A program made the translations under genes and the position numbers. 12,392 bases of DNA from an uncultured Variovorax sp. (GTDB lineage Bacteria; Pseudomonadota; Gammaproteobacteria; Burkholderiales; Burkholderiaceae), in contig CAMLCW010000134.1 in the NCBI GenBank assembly GCA_946478645.1, forward strand, positions 1 through 12,392, in the 5' to 3' direction. Below, in pieces: positions 1 to 6,737 of this stretch (position 1 is its first letter; every line of letters starts with the position of its first letter). The notes below the pieces were generated by a model that saw only the letters and a program-made list of their open reading frames with translations, ran no database searches and was not told where the DNA came from.

Positions 1-289
1 TCTTGCCGACTGCCGTGAGGTGAAGCCGCGCGCGGCGCTGGTCGGTCGGGTCGTGATGGCGCTGCATGCGCTTGTGGCGCCGGAGGCCCGCGAGCGCGCG
101 GCTCACGGCCATCTTGTCGAGCCCCGTGAGTTCGGCCACCTGCGTGGCGGTGAGCCCCGGCTGGGCGCCGAGCACCGCCATCGTGCGCCATTCGTTGAGC
201 GTGAGCTGGTGCTCGCGCCCCACGCGCTCGTGAAAGGGCCGCGCGGCCAGGTTGACCACCCGCACCAGCTTGAAGAACAGCGGGTCCAT
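1..289 (-). CDS. MarR-family transcriptional regulator, 3' end beyond window
   Basis: Seen: the reverse complement from an ATG at 289 gives 96 residues beginning MDPLFFKLVRVVNLAARPF and running off the left edge, so the C-terminus is missing. The segment LTATQVAELTGLDKMAVSRAL is a helix-turn-helix, and DPTDQRRARLHLTAVGK matches the MarR wing signature (DxxDxRxxxLxLTxxG). Known for the family: dimeric winged-helix regulators, usually repressors released by small phenolic or acidic ligands. Context: it starts 17 nt after the stop of the E1 beta gene on the same strand, so it is probably co-transcribed with the E1 pair and may regulate it (inference). I see no clear Shine-Dalgarno sequence before the ATG. 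The start is chosen because the N-terminal helix typical of the family begins there. The ligand cannot be deduced. Confidence 0.85.
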   Translation of the reverse strand, partial: MDPLFFKLVRVVNLAARPFHERVGREHQLTLNEWRTMAVLGAQPGLTATQVAELTGLDKMAVSRALAGLRRHKRMQRHHDPTDQRRARLHLTAVGK

Positions 290-306
290 GGCGCGGGCGG
301 ATGGGC

Positions 307-1284
307 CTACCCGAGCAGCTTCCTCGCCGCCGCCGCGACGGCGTCAGCGCCGACGCGCGATGCGGCCTCGAGCACCGGCGCATAGCCGACCGGAATGCGC
401 GGCGCACCGAGCCGCGCCACGCGGCAGCCCGTGGCCTCGGCCGCGCTTGCGGCGATCTCGGCGCCGAAGCCCGCCACCTGCACCGCCTCGTGCACCACCA
501 GCAGGCGCCCGGTGCGCGCGCACGAGCCGAGCACTGTCTCGCGGTCCCAGGGCCAGAGGGTGCGCAGGTCGATCAGGTCGACCGCGATGCCCTCGGCCGC
601 CAGCGTCTCGCAGGCCGCGGCGCAGGCCTGCATCTGGCGGCTCCAGCTCACGAGCGTGAGCGCGTCGCCCTCGCGCACCCGGCGCGCCTGGCCGAGCGGC
701 ACGGCCAGGTCCTCGTCGACCACGCCGCGCACGCCCCAGAGCGTCTTGTGCTCGATATAGGCCACCGGGTCGCCGCACTGCATCGCCGCGCGCAGCAGGC
801 TGTAGTTGTCCTGCGGCGTCGAGGGGCACACCACCACCAGCCCCGGCAGGTGCGCGAACCACGCTTCGAGCGATTGCGAATGCTGCGCGGCCGACGCGTC
901 CCAGATGCCGCCCGGCATGCGCGCCACCAGCGGCACGCGGCCCTGGCCGCCGAACATGAAGCGGTTCTTGGCGGCCTGGTTCACCAGTTCGTCCATGCCG
1001 CAGAGCGCGAAGTCGACCACGCGCATCTCGACCACCGGCCGCAGGCCCGCGAGCGCCATGCCGACGCCGGCGCCCATGATCGCGGCCTCGCTGATCGGCG
1101 TGTCGATCACGCGGCCTTCGCCGAAGCGCTGCTGCAGCCCCTTGTACTGGCCGAAGATGCCGCCGCGGCCCACGTCCTCGCCGAGCACCACCACGCGCGC
1201 ATCGGCCTGCATCTCGCGCTCTACCGCGCGCACCGCGGCCTCGGAATAGCTGAGTTCCTGTTTCTCGTCGATCGTCAATGCCAT
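307..1284 (-). CDS. Thiamine-diphosphate dehydrogenase E1 component, beta subunit (AcoB/PdhB-like)
   Basis: 325 residues, the usual length for a free-standing E1 beta subunit. With the alpha subunit it would form a heterotetramer that decarboxylates a 2-oxoacid, or cleaves acetoin, and passes the acyl group to a lipoyl E2. Visible motifs: VVVLGEDVGRGGIFG (about 32-45), DTPISEAAIMGAG (61-73), where Glu66 is the position that activates the cofactor in this family, MDELVNQAAKNRFMFGGQ (97-114), and SAAQHSQSLEAWFAH with His135 at the alpha/beta active-site interface. The start ATG at 1284 overlaps the last 10 nt of the alpha gene, so translation is probably coupled. It belongs to the acetoin/pyruvate/branched-chain E1 beta superfamily; the exact substrate is not determined by the sequence. 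No E2 or E3 gene lies within the window. Confidence 0.9.
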   Translation of the reverse strand: MALTIDEKQELSYSEAAVRAVEREMQADARVVVLGEDVGRGGIFGQYKGLQQRFGEGRVIDTPISEAAIMGAGVGMALAGLRPVVEMRVVDFALCGMDELVNQAAKNRFMFGGQGRVPLVARMPGGIWDASAAQHSQSLEAWFAHLPGLVVVCPSTPQDNYSLLRAAMQCGDPVAYIEHKTLWGVRGVVDEDLAVPLGQARRVREGDALTLVSWSRQMQACAAACETLAAEGIAVDLIDLRTLWPWDRETVLGSCARTGRLLVVHEAVQVAGFGAEIAASAAEATGCRVARLGAPRIPVGYAPVLEAASRVGADAVAAAARKLLG

Positions 1285-2300
1285 TGCCCGGCTCCGGTGG
1301 GCTGCACGTCGGTGAAGGCGGCGCCGGCCTCGGGCCAGGGCGCCGCGTCGGCCACGGCCAGCGCGGTGGCGACCTCGTCGCGCGCCGCGTTCTCGATCGC
1401 ATCGAGCACGGCCGCATCGACGCCGGCCGCGAGCAACTGGCCGCGGGCGCGCGCGATCGGGTCGGTCTCGAGCGCCGCGGCCAGTTCGGCCGGGTCGCGG
1501 TAGGCCGCCACGTCGACCGACACATGGCCCTTCACGCGGTAGGTCAGCGCATGCAGCAGGCGCGGCCCGCCGCCGCCGCGCACCTCGGCCACCAGCGCCG
1601 CCGCGGCCTCGTGCACCGCGAAAACGTCGTTGCCGTCGACCTGCGTGGCCGCGATGTCCATCGATTCCGCGCGCGCCGAGGCGCCGTCGCCCGCCGTCAT
1701 CGGCCCGCTCGCGGTGGTGGCGCTCCAGCGGTTGTCTTCGCAGACGAAGAGCACCGGCAGCGCGTAGACCCGCGCCCAGTTCAGCGCCTCGAGGAACGGG
1801 CCGCGGTTGATCGCGCCGTCGCCGAAGAAGCAGACAGTGATGCCGCCGTCCACCGCGCCCAACAGCTTCTGCGCATGCGCCGCGCCCACCGCGATCGGCA
1901 GGCCCGCGGCCACCACGCCGTTGGCGCCGAGCATGCCGACCGAGAAGTCGGCGATGTGCATCGAGCCGCCCTTGCCGCCGTTGAAGCCCGAGGCCTTGCC
2001 GAACAGCTCGCACATCATGCGAGAGAGGTCCGCGCCCTTCGCGAGCGTGTGGCCGTGGCCGCGGTGCGTGGAGGTGAGGTAGTCGCTCGTGCGCAGGTGC
2101 GCGCACACGCCTGCGGGCACCGCCTCCTGGCCGGTCGACAGGTGCAGCGGCCCGCGCACGCGCGCGCTGCCCGCCGCCTCCTGGCCATAGGCGCTCACGC
2201 CGCCCTGGCTGGCCGCCTCGGCGGCATTCTCGAAGGCGCGGATGCGCACCATCATTCGGTAGAGCGCCTCGCCGGCGGGGATGTTGTTGCGCTTGTCCAT
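1275..2300 (-). CDS. Thiamine-diphosphate dehydrogenase E1 component, alpha subunit (AcoA-like)
   Basis: 341 residues. Motifs in order: HLSTGQEAVPAGV (53-65), STHRGHGHTLAKG (77-89), GGKGGSMHIADFS (108-120), and the thiamine-diphosphate/Mg motif opening with GDGAINRG at 160 and closing with EDN at 188-190. STHRGHGH and KGGSMHIAD resemble the acetoin dehydrogenase alpha subunit AcoA more than mitochondrial-type pyruvate dehydrogenase, so an acetoin or short 2-oxoacid substrate is favoured (inference). The region before HLSTGQEA (about 31-50, rich in Gly, Ala and Ser) looks looser than in AcoA as I remember it. The ATG at 2300 is supported by a good ribosome binding site (TGGAG, 5 nt upstream). 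First gene of a minus-strand unit with E1 beta and the MarR regulator; the beta gene begins inside its 3' end. Confidence 0.9.
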   Translation of the reverse strand: MDKRNNIPAGEALYRMMVRIRAFENAAEAASQGGVSAYGQEAAGSARVRGPLHLSTGQEAVPAGVCAHLRTSDYLTSTHRGHGHTLAKGADLSRMMCELFGKASGFNGGKGGSMHIADFSVGMLGANGVVAAGLPIAVGAAHAQKLLGAVDGGITVCFFGDGAINRGPFLEALNWARVYALPVLFVCEDNRWSATTASGPMTAGDGASARAESMDIAATQVDGNDVFAVHEAAAALVAEVRGGGGPRLLHALTYRVKGHVSVDVAAYRDPAELAAALETDPIARARGQLLAAGVDAAVLDAIENAARDEVATALAVADAAPWPEAGAAFTDVQPTGAGQWH

Positions 2301-2305
2301 CTTGT

Positions 2306-2310
2306 CTCCA
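2306..2310 (-). promoter_or_regulatory. Ribosome binding site of the E1 alpha gene
   Basis: On the minus strand TGGAG stands 5 nt before the ATG at 2300. It is the only strong Shine-Dalgarno in this unit and fixes the start of the alpha subunit. The promoter should lie between 2311 and 2418, but I found only weak candidates, such as a TACGAT -10-like hexamer without a convincing -35. Confidence 0.6.
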
Positions 2311-2389
2311 GCGCCTGTGAGATCGGCGTTGCGGCAAAAATCGTATCAAGCGTGACGAGATGGCGGCACCGGGCTTACCCCGGGGGCGG

Positions 2390-2404
2390 GGCGCTTGAAG
2401 CGCC
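2390..2404. other. 15-bp palindrome between the iron operon and the E1 operon
   Basis: GGCGCTT and AAGCGCC are perfect inverted copies around one central base. The element lies 14 nt beyond the stop of the PepSY gene and about 90 nt upstream of the E1 alpha start. As RNA from the minus strand it could form a 6-bp stem with a 3-nt loop, but no T-run follows, so it is a poor intrinsic terminator. It could instead be a regulator site for the E1 operon. Function not determined. Confidence 0.3.
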
Positions 2405-2418
2405 AGGCAGCTGACCTC

Positions 2419-3927
2419 TCACAGTCGATGGCGCCAGCCCAGCCATGCGAAGAACAACGCCAGCAGCGCGCACACTGCGCCGAGCAGTACGCCGTCCGCA
2501 TCAGGGTCCAGCGCCACGGCCAGGGGCACCAGCGCATTGCATGCCGCCGTGACCCACAACAGGTCGCGCGCGGCCCGGTCCGTGCCACGCCAGATTGCCC
2601 AGGCCATGCAGGCGCTGAAGATGGCGTAGTACGCGCCCTGATGGAGCGCGTCAAGGCCACCCTTCAACACAGGTGCCAGCCAGTGCGCCAGCGCCAGCGT
2701 CGCGGGCAGCGCAGCGGCGCAGCCCAGACACACGCCCAGCGTCAGGGCGGACACCACCCGCACGTGTCGTGGGCGTTCCATGCCCTGAGCGGCCTGGGGC
2801 GGCCGCATGCGCTTTGTGCGCGTCTCGATCCACAGCAGGTTGCCGGTATAGAAGAGCAGCGCGCCCGACAGGCCCAGCAACAGGTACAGGATGCGCACCG
2901 GATCGCCTCCGAAGCTGCCGAAGTGCAGTGAGAAAAGGCTGCTGAGCAGCGCGCTCGATGCATGGCCGCTGTCACCAGGCAGGTAGCTGCGGTCGTAGAT
3001 CTGGCCGGTCCCCAGGTTGATGAAGGCCAGACCGTAGCGCGAGGCGCGCTGGAAGTGCCGCTCGTCGCTGCCGCCCACCAGAGCGACGGGGCCGGTGGGC
3101 AGCATCACATAGTCCATGTACACCGGCTGGAAGTGCGGCGCTTGCGCCAGCACGCGGTGCTTGATCTCGCTGGGTGGCAGCCAGTCGGCACGCGCCACCT
3201 TGGGCGGGGGCACGCTGTCGCGCGCCACAGTGGCGCGCAGGCCTTCCTGGTAGACAAACTTGTCTTGCGCCCAATAAACAAAATCGTGCAAACCGAACAC
3301 GGCTGCGCTCAGTGCAATGACGAGGTGGAACGGCAGGCTGGCCACGCCCAGCAGGTTGTGCACATCCAGCCACATGCGCTTGAGGTTGGCGCCCAGGCGC
3401 AGATGGAACAGATCTTTGACCAGCGAGGGAAGCAGAACGACGATGCCGGACACCAGCGCCAGCGCGTAGGCCAGTGAGACGAGGCCGATCACCGGTTCGG
3501 CCACCTCCAGCGGAATGGGCAGGCCGCCCTTGCGATGCAGGTAGTCGACGAAGTTGCCGCTGGTGTCGTCCTCGCGCGGCATGTTCGCCATCCGACGCAG
3601 TTGGCCGTCGCTTCCCAACTGCCACCACACGGGATCCTCGCCACGCGCCATGTGTGCCAACGCAGGCTGGGCGGTGTCGGCGCCGGGCCAGCGCAGGCGC
3701 ACACGGCCCTTCGCGTCAGGGTGGGCGGCGAGGAAGGCGGCGGCCAGCGCGTCGCCATCGTCGCTCACCGCACTGGATGCGGCCGCGGGCGGCTGCGTCC
3801 AGCGGGTGATCTCTGCCTCCAGCATGGAGAACGCACCCGCGTAGAAGGCGACGAACAGCACCAGCCCGCAGAGAATGCCGACCCACGTATGGACGGCCAG
3901 GTAGTCCTTGACGGTCTGCGCTTTCAT
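2419..3927 (-). CDS. PepSY-associated multi-pass membrane protein, probable ferric-siderophore reductase
   Basis: 502 residues. The N-terminus (YLAVHTWVGILCGLVLFV) is typical of PepSY_TM iron-uptake proteins: His13, then the first membrane helix (about 15-36). A periplasmic PepSY-like region follows (about 50-140), then helices near 143-168 and 190-212, a second soluble segment (about 215-330), the motif LHFGSFGG (334-341), and helices near 344-366, 391-416, 430-447, 453-473 and 479-497. His13, His131, His190, His201 and His335 are candidate haem or metal ligands. Characterised relatives such as FpvG of Pseudomonas reduce ferric siderophore in the periplasm; that role is inferred here from family and neighbours. 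The start at 3927 is chosen because GGAGGG lies 7 nt upstream, the gene overlaps the preceding DUF3649 gene by ATGA, and the upstream extension looks non-native. Last gene of the receptor operon. Confidence 0.85.
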   Translation of the reverse strand: MKAQTVKDYLAVHTWVGILCGLVLFVAFYAGAFSMLEAEITRWTQPPAAASSAVSDDGDALAAAFLAAHPDAKGRVRLRWPGADTAQPALAHMARGEDPVWWQLGSDGQLRRMANMPREDDTSGNFVDYLHRKGGLPIPLEVAEPVIGLVSLAYALALVSGIVVLLPSLVKDLFHLRLGANLKRMWLDVHNLLGVASLPFHLVIALSAAVFGLHDFVYWAQDKFVYQEGLRATVARDSVPPPKVARADWLPPSEIKHRVLAQAPHFQPVYMDYVMLPTGPVALVGGSDERHFQRASRYGLAFINLGTGQIYDRSYLPGDSGHASSALLSSLFSLHFGSFGGDPVRILYLLLGLSGALLFYTGNLLWIETRTKRMRPPQAAQGMERPRHVRVVSALTLGVCLGCAAALPATLALAHWLAPVLKGGLDALHQGAYYAIFSACMAWAIWRGTDRAARDLLWVTAACNALVPLAVALDPDADGVLLGAVCALLALFFAWLGWRHRL

Positions 3928-4214
3928 TGCAGCACCCTCCAGGCGGCGAAGGCCGTCGCGTTGACCAGCAGGAAGGCGATCGCGCACTGCCTGCGGCTTT
4001 GCGCCAGAAAGGCGACGCACGGCGCGGCGCACCACAGCAGCACTGCCAGCCACATGGCGATCTGATCGCGCACGGGCACATAGGCGGGCAGCATCCCGCC
4101 ATATGTCAGCAGCCAACTGAGCCACAGGGCCAGCGGAAAGCCCAGCAGGAATCCCGTCAGCCCCTTGAACAGCAAATGGCGCGGCGCCGGCAGGCTGCCG
4201 CGGACCCGGCTCAT
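3924..4214 (-). CDS. DUF3649 family small inner-membrane protein
   Basis: 96 residues starting MSRVRGSLPAPRHLLFKG, with three predicted membrane helices (about 18-37, 50-70 and 75-93). The short length, topology and position before a PepSY protein match the DUF3649 family, which recurs in proteobacterial ferric-siderophore loci and has no biochemically defined activity that I know of. The start ATG at 4214 shares ATGA with the stop of the DUF3325 gene, and its own stop TGA (3926-3924) shares ATGA with the PepSY start. The three genes are therefore almost certainly translated as a coupled set. Upstream extension to 4358 is possible in frame but would bury the whole overlap. A role as an accessory subunit of the PepSY reductase is inference from gene order. 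Confidence 0.75.
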   Translation of the reverse strand: MSRVRGSLPAPRHLLFKGLTGFLLGFPLALWLSWLLTYGGMLPAYVPVRDQIAMWLAVLLWCAAPCVAFLAQSRRQCAIAFLLVNATAFAAWRVLQ

Positions 4215-4486
4215 CTGGAGACCCCCCGGTCGATCTCTTTGGCCGTGCGTCGGCGTGCGGCCTGCCAGTAACTCAGACCAGGCAAAGCCAGCATGGCCAC
4301 CGCCAGCACCTGGGCAATGGACACCGCCAACCCCATGCCGCTGGCATGCAGTTGCCATGCCGCGAGCAGTGCCGCCGCCAGCCCCAGCATCGTGCCTGGC
4401 CAGCCCCGCAGCCGCCCCTCAGCGCGGCGCGTGGCGCACAGAAGAAACCAGCCGCAAAGCACGGCCAGCAAGGTCCCGATCCACAT
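4211..4486 (-). CDS. DUF3325 family small inner-membrane protein
   Basis: 91 residues from ATG 4486; an adjacent GTG at 4489 would add one residue. Hydrophobic throughout, with three predicted helices (about 2-18, 30-46 and 52-72) and a basic C-terminal tail (ARRRTAKEIDRGVSR). Size, topology and position directly after a TonB siderophore receptor and before DUF3649 and PepSY genes fit DUF3325, a family found in iron-uptake operons without an assigned reaction. It begins 9 nt after the receptor stop (4496-4498) and ends in an ATGA overlap with the next gene. No clear Shine-Dalgarno is visible, so re-initiation after the receptor is likely. The family name rests on pattern and context, not on a profile search. 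Confidence 0.72.
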   Translation of the reverse strand: MWIGTLLAVLCGWFLLCATRRAEGRLRGWPGTMLGLAAALLAAWQLHASGMGLAVSIAQVLAVAMLALPGLSYWQAARRRTAKEIDRGVSR

Positions 4487-4495
4487 CACCGCAGG

Positions 4496-6676
4496 TCAGA
4501 ACGACACGGTGGCGGCGAGCTTGAAGGTGCGCGGCGCCCCGGCCATCGCAAAACCATCGCCGAACAGGCCGATCCAGTATTTCTTGTCGGTCACGTTCTC
4601 CACGCTGGCATTGAAGCGCACGGGCGTATTGCCGAACTTGGTGGCATAGCTGGCGTTCAGGTCCAACCGGCTCCAGGACGGCACGCGCAGCCTGTTGCCC
4701 GAGTCGGCCCACTGCGCGCCGGTATGGATCACACGGCCGCCCACCTTGAGACCCTGCACGGGCGTTTGCCACTCCAGCCCGATGCGCGCGCGCCATTCGG
4801 GCACGCCATAGGTGTCGCGGCCGGTGTTGCGCTGCTTCGACTTGATGTGGGTGACGCCGCCCAGCAGCGACAGGTTCGTGCTCAGGTTGCCGTACGCGCT
4901 CCATTCCAGGCCCTGCAGGCGCTGCTCGCCGTCGTCGCGCAAAGCGGGGAGCCGCCCACCCTCGTTGGCGCTGACGAAGGATGGTCGCTTGATCTGGAAG
5001 GCGCTGAGGGTATGAGTCATCTCGCCGGCCTGAAGCTTCACTCCGAGTTCGACCTGCTTGGAAACCTTCGGCGCCAGGGCTTCGCCCGAGTTGGAATAGC
5101 CAATGCCAACGACCTGGCCCGGTTCCAGTCCTTCGGTGTAGTTGCCGAACAGCGAGATGCCATCGCCCCAGGGGCGCACGACAGCGGCCACCATTGGGGA
5201 GAAGCGGCTTTCGCTGTAGTTCGCGTACGGCATCTTCACGGTCTGGTGGCGCCCACCCACAGTCAGCAGCACCTTGTCGTCGGCGATGCCCATGGTGTCG
5301 GCCACGGCCAGCGACTGAAAGTCGTACTTGGTGGCGACGGTCGCCGTTTCATAGCCGGTCCATGCCGGTGCACTGGGGAAGACGGGTGTCACCGGGTTGT
5401 AGAGGTTGGTGGTGTAGCAGTACTGGCAGGCGGTGTTGTTCGTGCCCTCTTTCATCCGCAGGACGTTGGCCGAGAGTTGCAGCCGATGCTTGACGCTGCC
5501 GGTGTCGAACTTGCCGATCACGCCGGCCTCGGCGGTGCGGCGCTGGGATCGGGTATCGACGTTGTAGATCGCGCCCCGCGTGGTGCCGTCCGCACCGATG
5601 ACGATGGCGCGGGTGCCGAACATCAGACCTTGGCCCACGGAGTTGGAGCCGCCCAAGGCCAGATAGCCCTGCCACTTCTCGGTGAAGTCGAACTCGGCGC
5701 GGGCCAGGATGCCGCTGTTGTCGTACTCGCCGTGGGTGCCGCGGAACATGTTCACATCGCCCCTGGGCGGGGCCAGCAGGTAGCCCACGCCGGTCAAGCG
5801 GGGAGGCTGCCCGAGGAAGCTGAACATGCCGGGACTGCCGTTGTCGATGTTGTTGACGCCGTTGTACACGTCCAGCGAGAAGCGGGCGCGATCGCCCTGA
5901 TAGTCCAGCGCAAGCGCACCCACCCTGCGGGATTGCTTCTCGTCCTCGGCGCCCAGCTCGCCCTTGCCATAGACGCCGTTGAAGCGCAGGCCGAGGCGCT
6001 TCTCGGCGCCGAAGCGCTGGCCCAGGTCGGCATGTGCCTGAAAGTAGGAGGGCGAGGCATAGGTCATCGTCAGGTCGGCAACCCGCTGCGGCAGCGCACG
6101 CTTGGTCACCATGTTGACGGTGCCCGCCACGCTGGACGCGGGCGGCATGCCCGACAGCAGCACGTTCGGGCCGCGCAGCACTTCGAAGCGTTCGAACATC
6201 TCGACCGGCACCTGGTTGGCAGGAGCGATGCCGTACAAGCCGTTGGTCGCGATGTCGATCGCGTTCATGTCCAGTCCGCGCAGATTGAAGTTCTGCAGCA
6301 GGTGATTCTTGTTGGTCGTGAAGACGACAGCGGAGTCGTTCTCCAGCACGTCCTGCAGCGTCAGCGCCGACCAATCCTCGGCCAGTTCGCGGGTGTAGGC
6401 GTTGACGTGAACCGGCGCATCGACGATGGCCGTGGCCCCCAGGATGCCCAGGCGTGCCCCGGACGCTGCCTTGTGGCCCGGTGCGCGCACGGGCAGGTCT
6501 TCCCGCTCGTACTTGCTGCGCACGGTGACCTGCGGCAGCGTGGCGGCTGCTGGCTCGACGTGGGTGGTGGGCTGCGCCGTGACGCCGGCACTGAAAGCGA
6601 GCAGAGCGAGCGCAACGGGGGTGAGACGGATCTTGCAGCTGAACGATGAGGTGACTTTGGACACGAGGAATACCAT
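4496..6676 (-). CDS. TonB-dependent ferric-siderophore outer-membrane receptor
   Basis: 726 residues. A signal peptide (KIRLTP, then VALALLAFSAGVTA, probable cleavage after Ala34) is followed by a linker with LPQVTVRSKYERED that may contain the TonB box. The plug domain spans about 83-195: LTLQDVLENDSAV, NFNLRGLDMNAID, FERFEVLRGPNVLLSGMPP and GTVNMVTKRA are characteristic of siderophore receptors. The rest is a 22-strand-type barrel ending in APRTFKLAATVSF with the usual C-terminal aromatic residue. A CQYC pair (417-420) lies in a predicted extracellular loop. Length is normal. The start at 6676 gives a sensible signal peptide but lacks a visible Shine-Dalgarno and lies 3 nt from the Fur box; an in-frame ATG at 6697 lies inside that box. 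Substrate unknown; the divergent esterase points to a siderophore with hydrolysable ester bonds. First gene of a four-gene iron operon. Confidence 0.92.
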   Translation of the reverse strand: MVFLVSKVTSSFSCKIRLTPVALALLAFSAGVTAQPTTHVEPAAATLPQVTVRSKYEREDLPVRAPGHKAASGARLGILGATAIVDAPVHVNAYTRELAEDWSALTLQDVLENDSAVVFTTNKNHLLQNFNLRGLDMNAIDIATNGLYGIAPANQVPVEMFERFEVLRGPNVLLSGMPPASSVAGTVNMVTKRALPQRVADLTMTYASPSYFQAHADLGQRFGAEKRLGLRFNGVYGKGELGAEDEKQSRRVGALALDYQGDRARFSLDVYNGVNNIDNGSPGMFSFLGQPPRLTGVGYLLAPPRGDVNMFRGTHGEYDNSGILARAEFDFTEKWQGYLALGGSNSVGQGLMFGTRAIVIGADGTTRGAIYNVDTRSQRRTAEAGVIGKFDTGSVKHRLQLSANVLRMKEGTNNTACQYCYTTNLYNPVTPVFPSAPAWTGYETATVATKYDFQSLAVADTMGIADDKVLLTVGGRHQTVKMPYANYSESRFSPMVAAVVRPWGDGISLFGNYTEGLEPGQVVGIGYSNSGEALAPKVSKQVELGVKLQAGEMTHTLSAFQIKRPSFVSANEGGRLPALRDDGEQRLQGLEWSAYGNLSTNLSLLGGVTHIKSKQRNTGRDTYGVPEWRARIGLEWQTPVQGLKVGGRVIHTGAQWADSGNRLRVPSWSRLDLNASYATKFGNTPVRFNASVENVTDKKYWIGLFGDGFAMAGAPRTFKLAATVSF

Positions 6677-6679
6677 GCG

Positions 6680-6698
6680 AATGAGAACCGTTATCATT
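6680..6698. promoter_or_regulatory. Fur box in the divergent receptor/esterase promoter
   Basis: AATGAGAACCGTTATCATT (plus strand) matches the palindromic Fur consensus AATGATAATNATTATCATT at 15 of 18 informative positions. It sits between the receptor start (6676, minus) and the esterase start (6738, plus). A TACAAT -10-like hexamer for the receptor (minus strand, 6701-6696) overlaps one edge, and TATCAT (plus strand, 6692-6697) lies inside it as a possible -10 for the esterase. Fur binding here would block both directions under iron sufficiency. Binding is inferred from the motif. Confidence 0.8.
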
Positions 6699-6737
6699 GT
6701 ACATTCTGCTGCACGTCGTCTGGCTGCTGAAGAACCG

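Noticed and set aside
3927..4125. Longer PepSY protein starting at 4125
   Set aside because: The 66-residue extension is Arg/Ala-rich without a ribosome binding site and covers the DUF3649 gene; the start at 3927 has GGAGGG and the family N-terminus.
4214..4358. Longer DUF3649 protein starting at 4358
   Set aside because: The extra 48 residues are antisense-like and overlap the DUF3325 gene; the ATGA overlap at 4211-4214 marks the natural start.
4346..6649. 767-codon open frame on the plus strand opposite the receptor
   Set aside because: Rich in His, Gly, Ala and Arg with no domain; it is antisense to a receptor with clear plug and barrel motifs.
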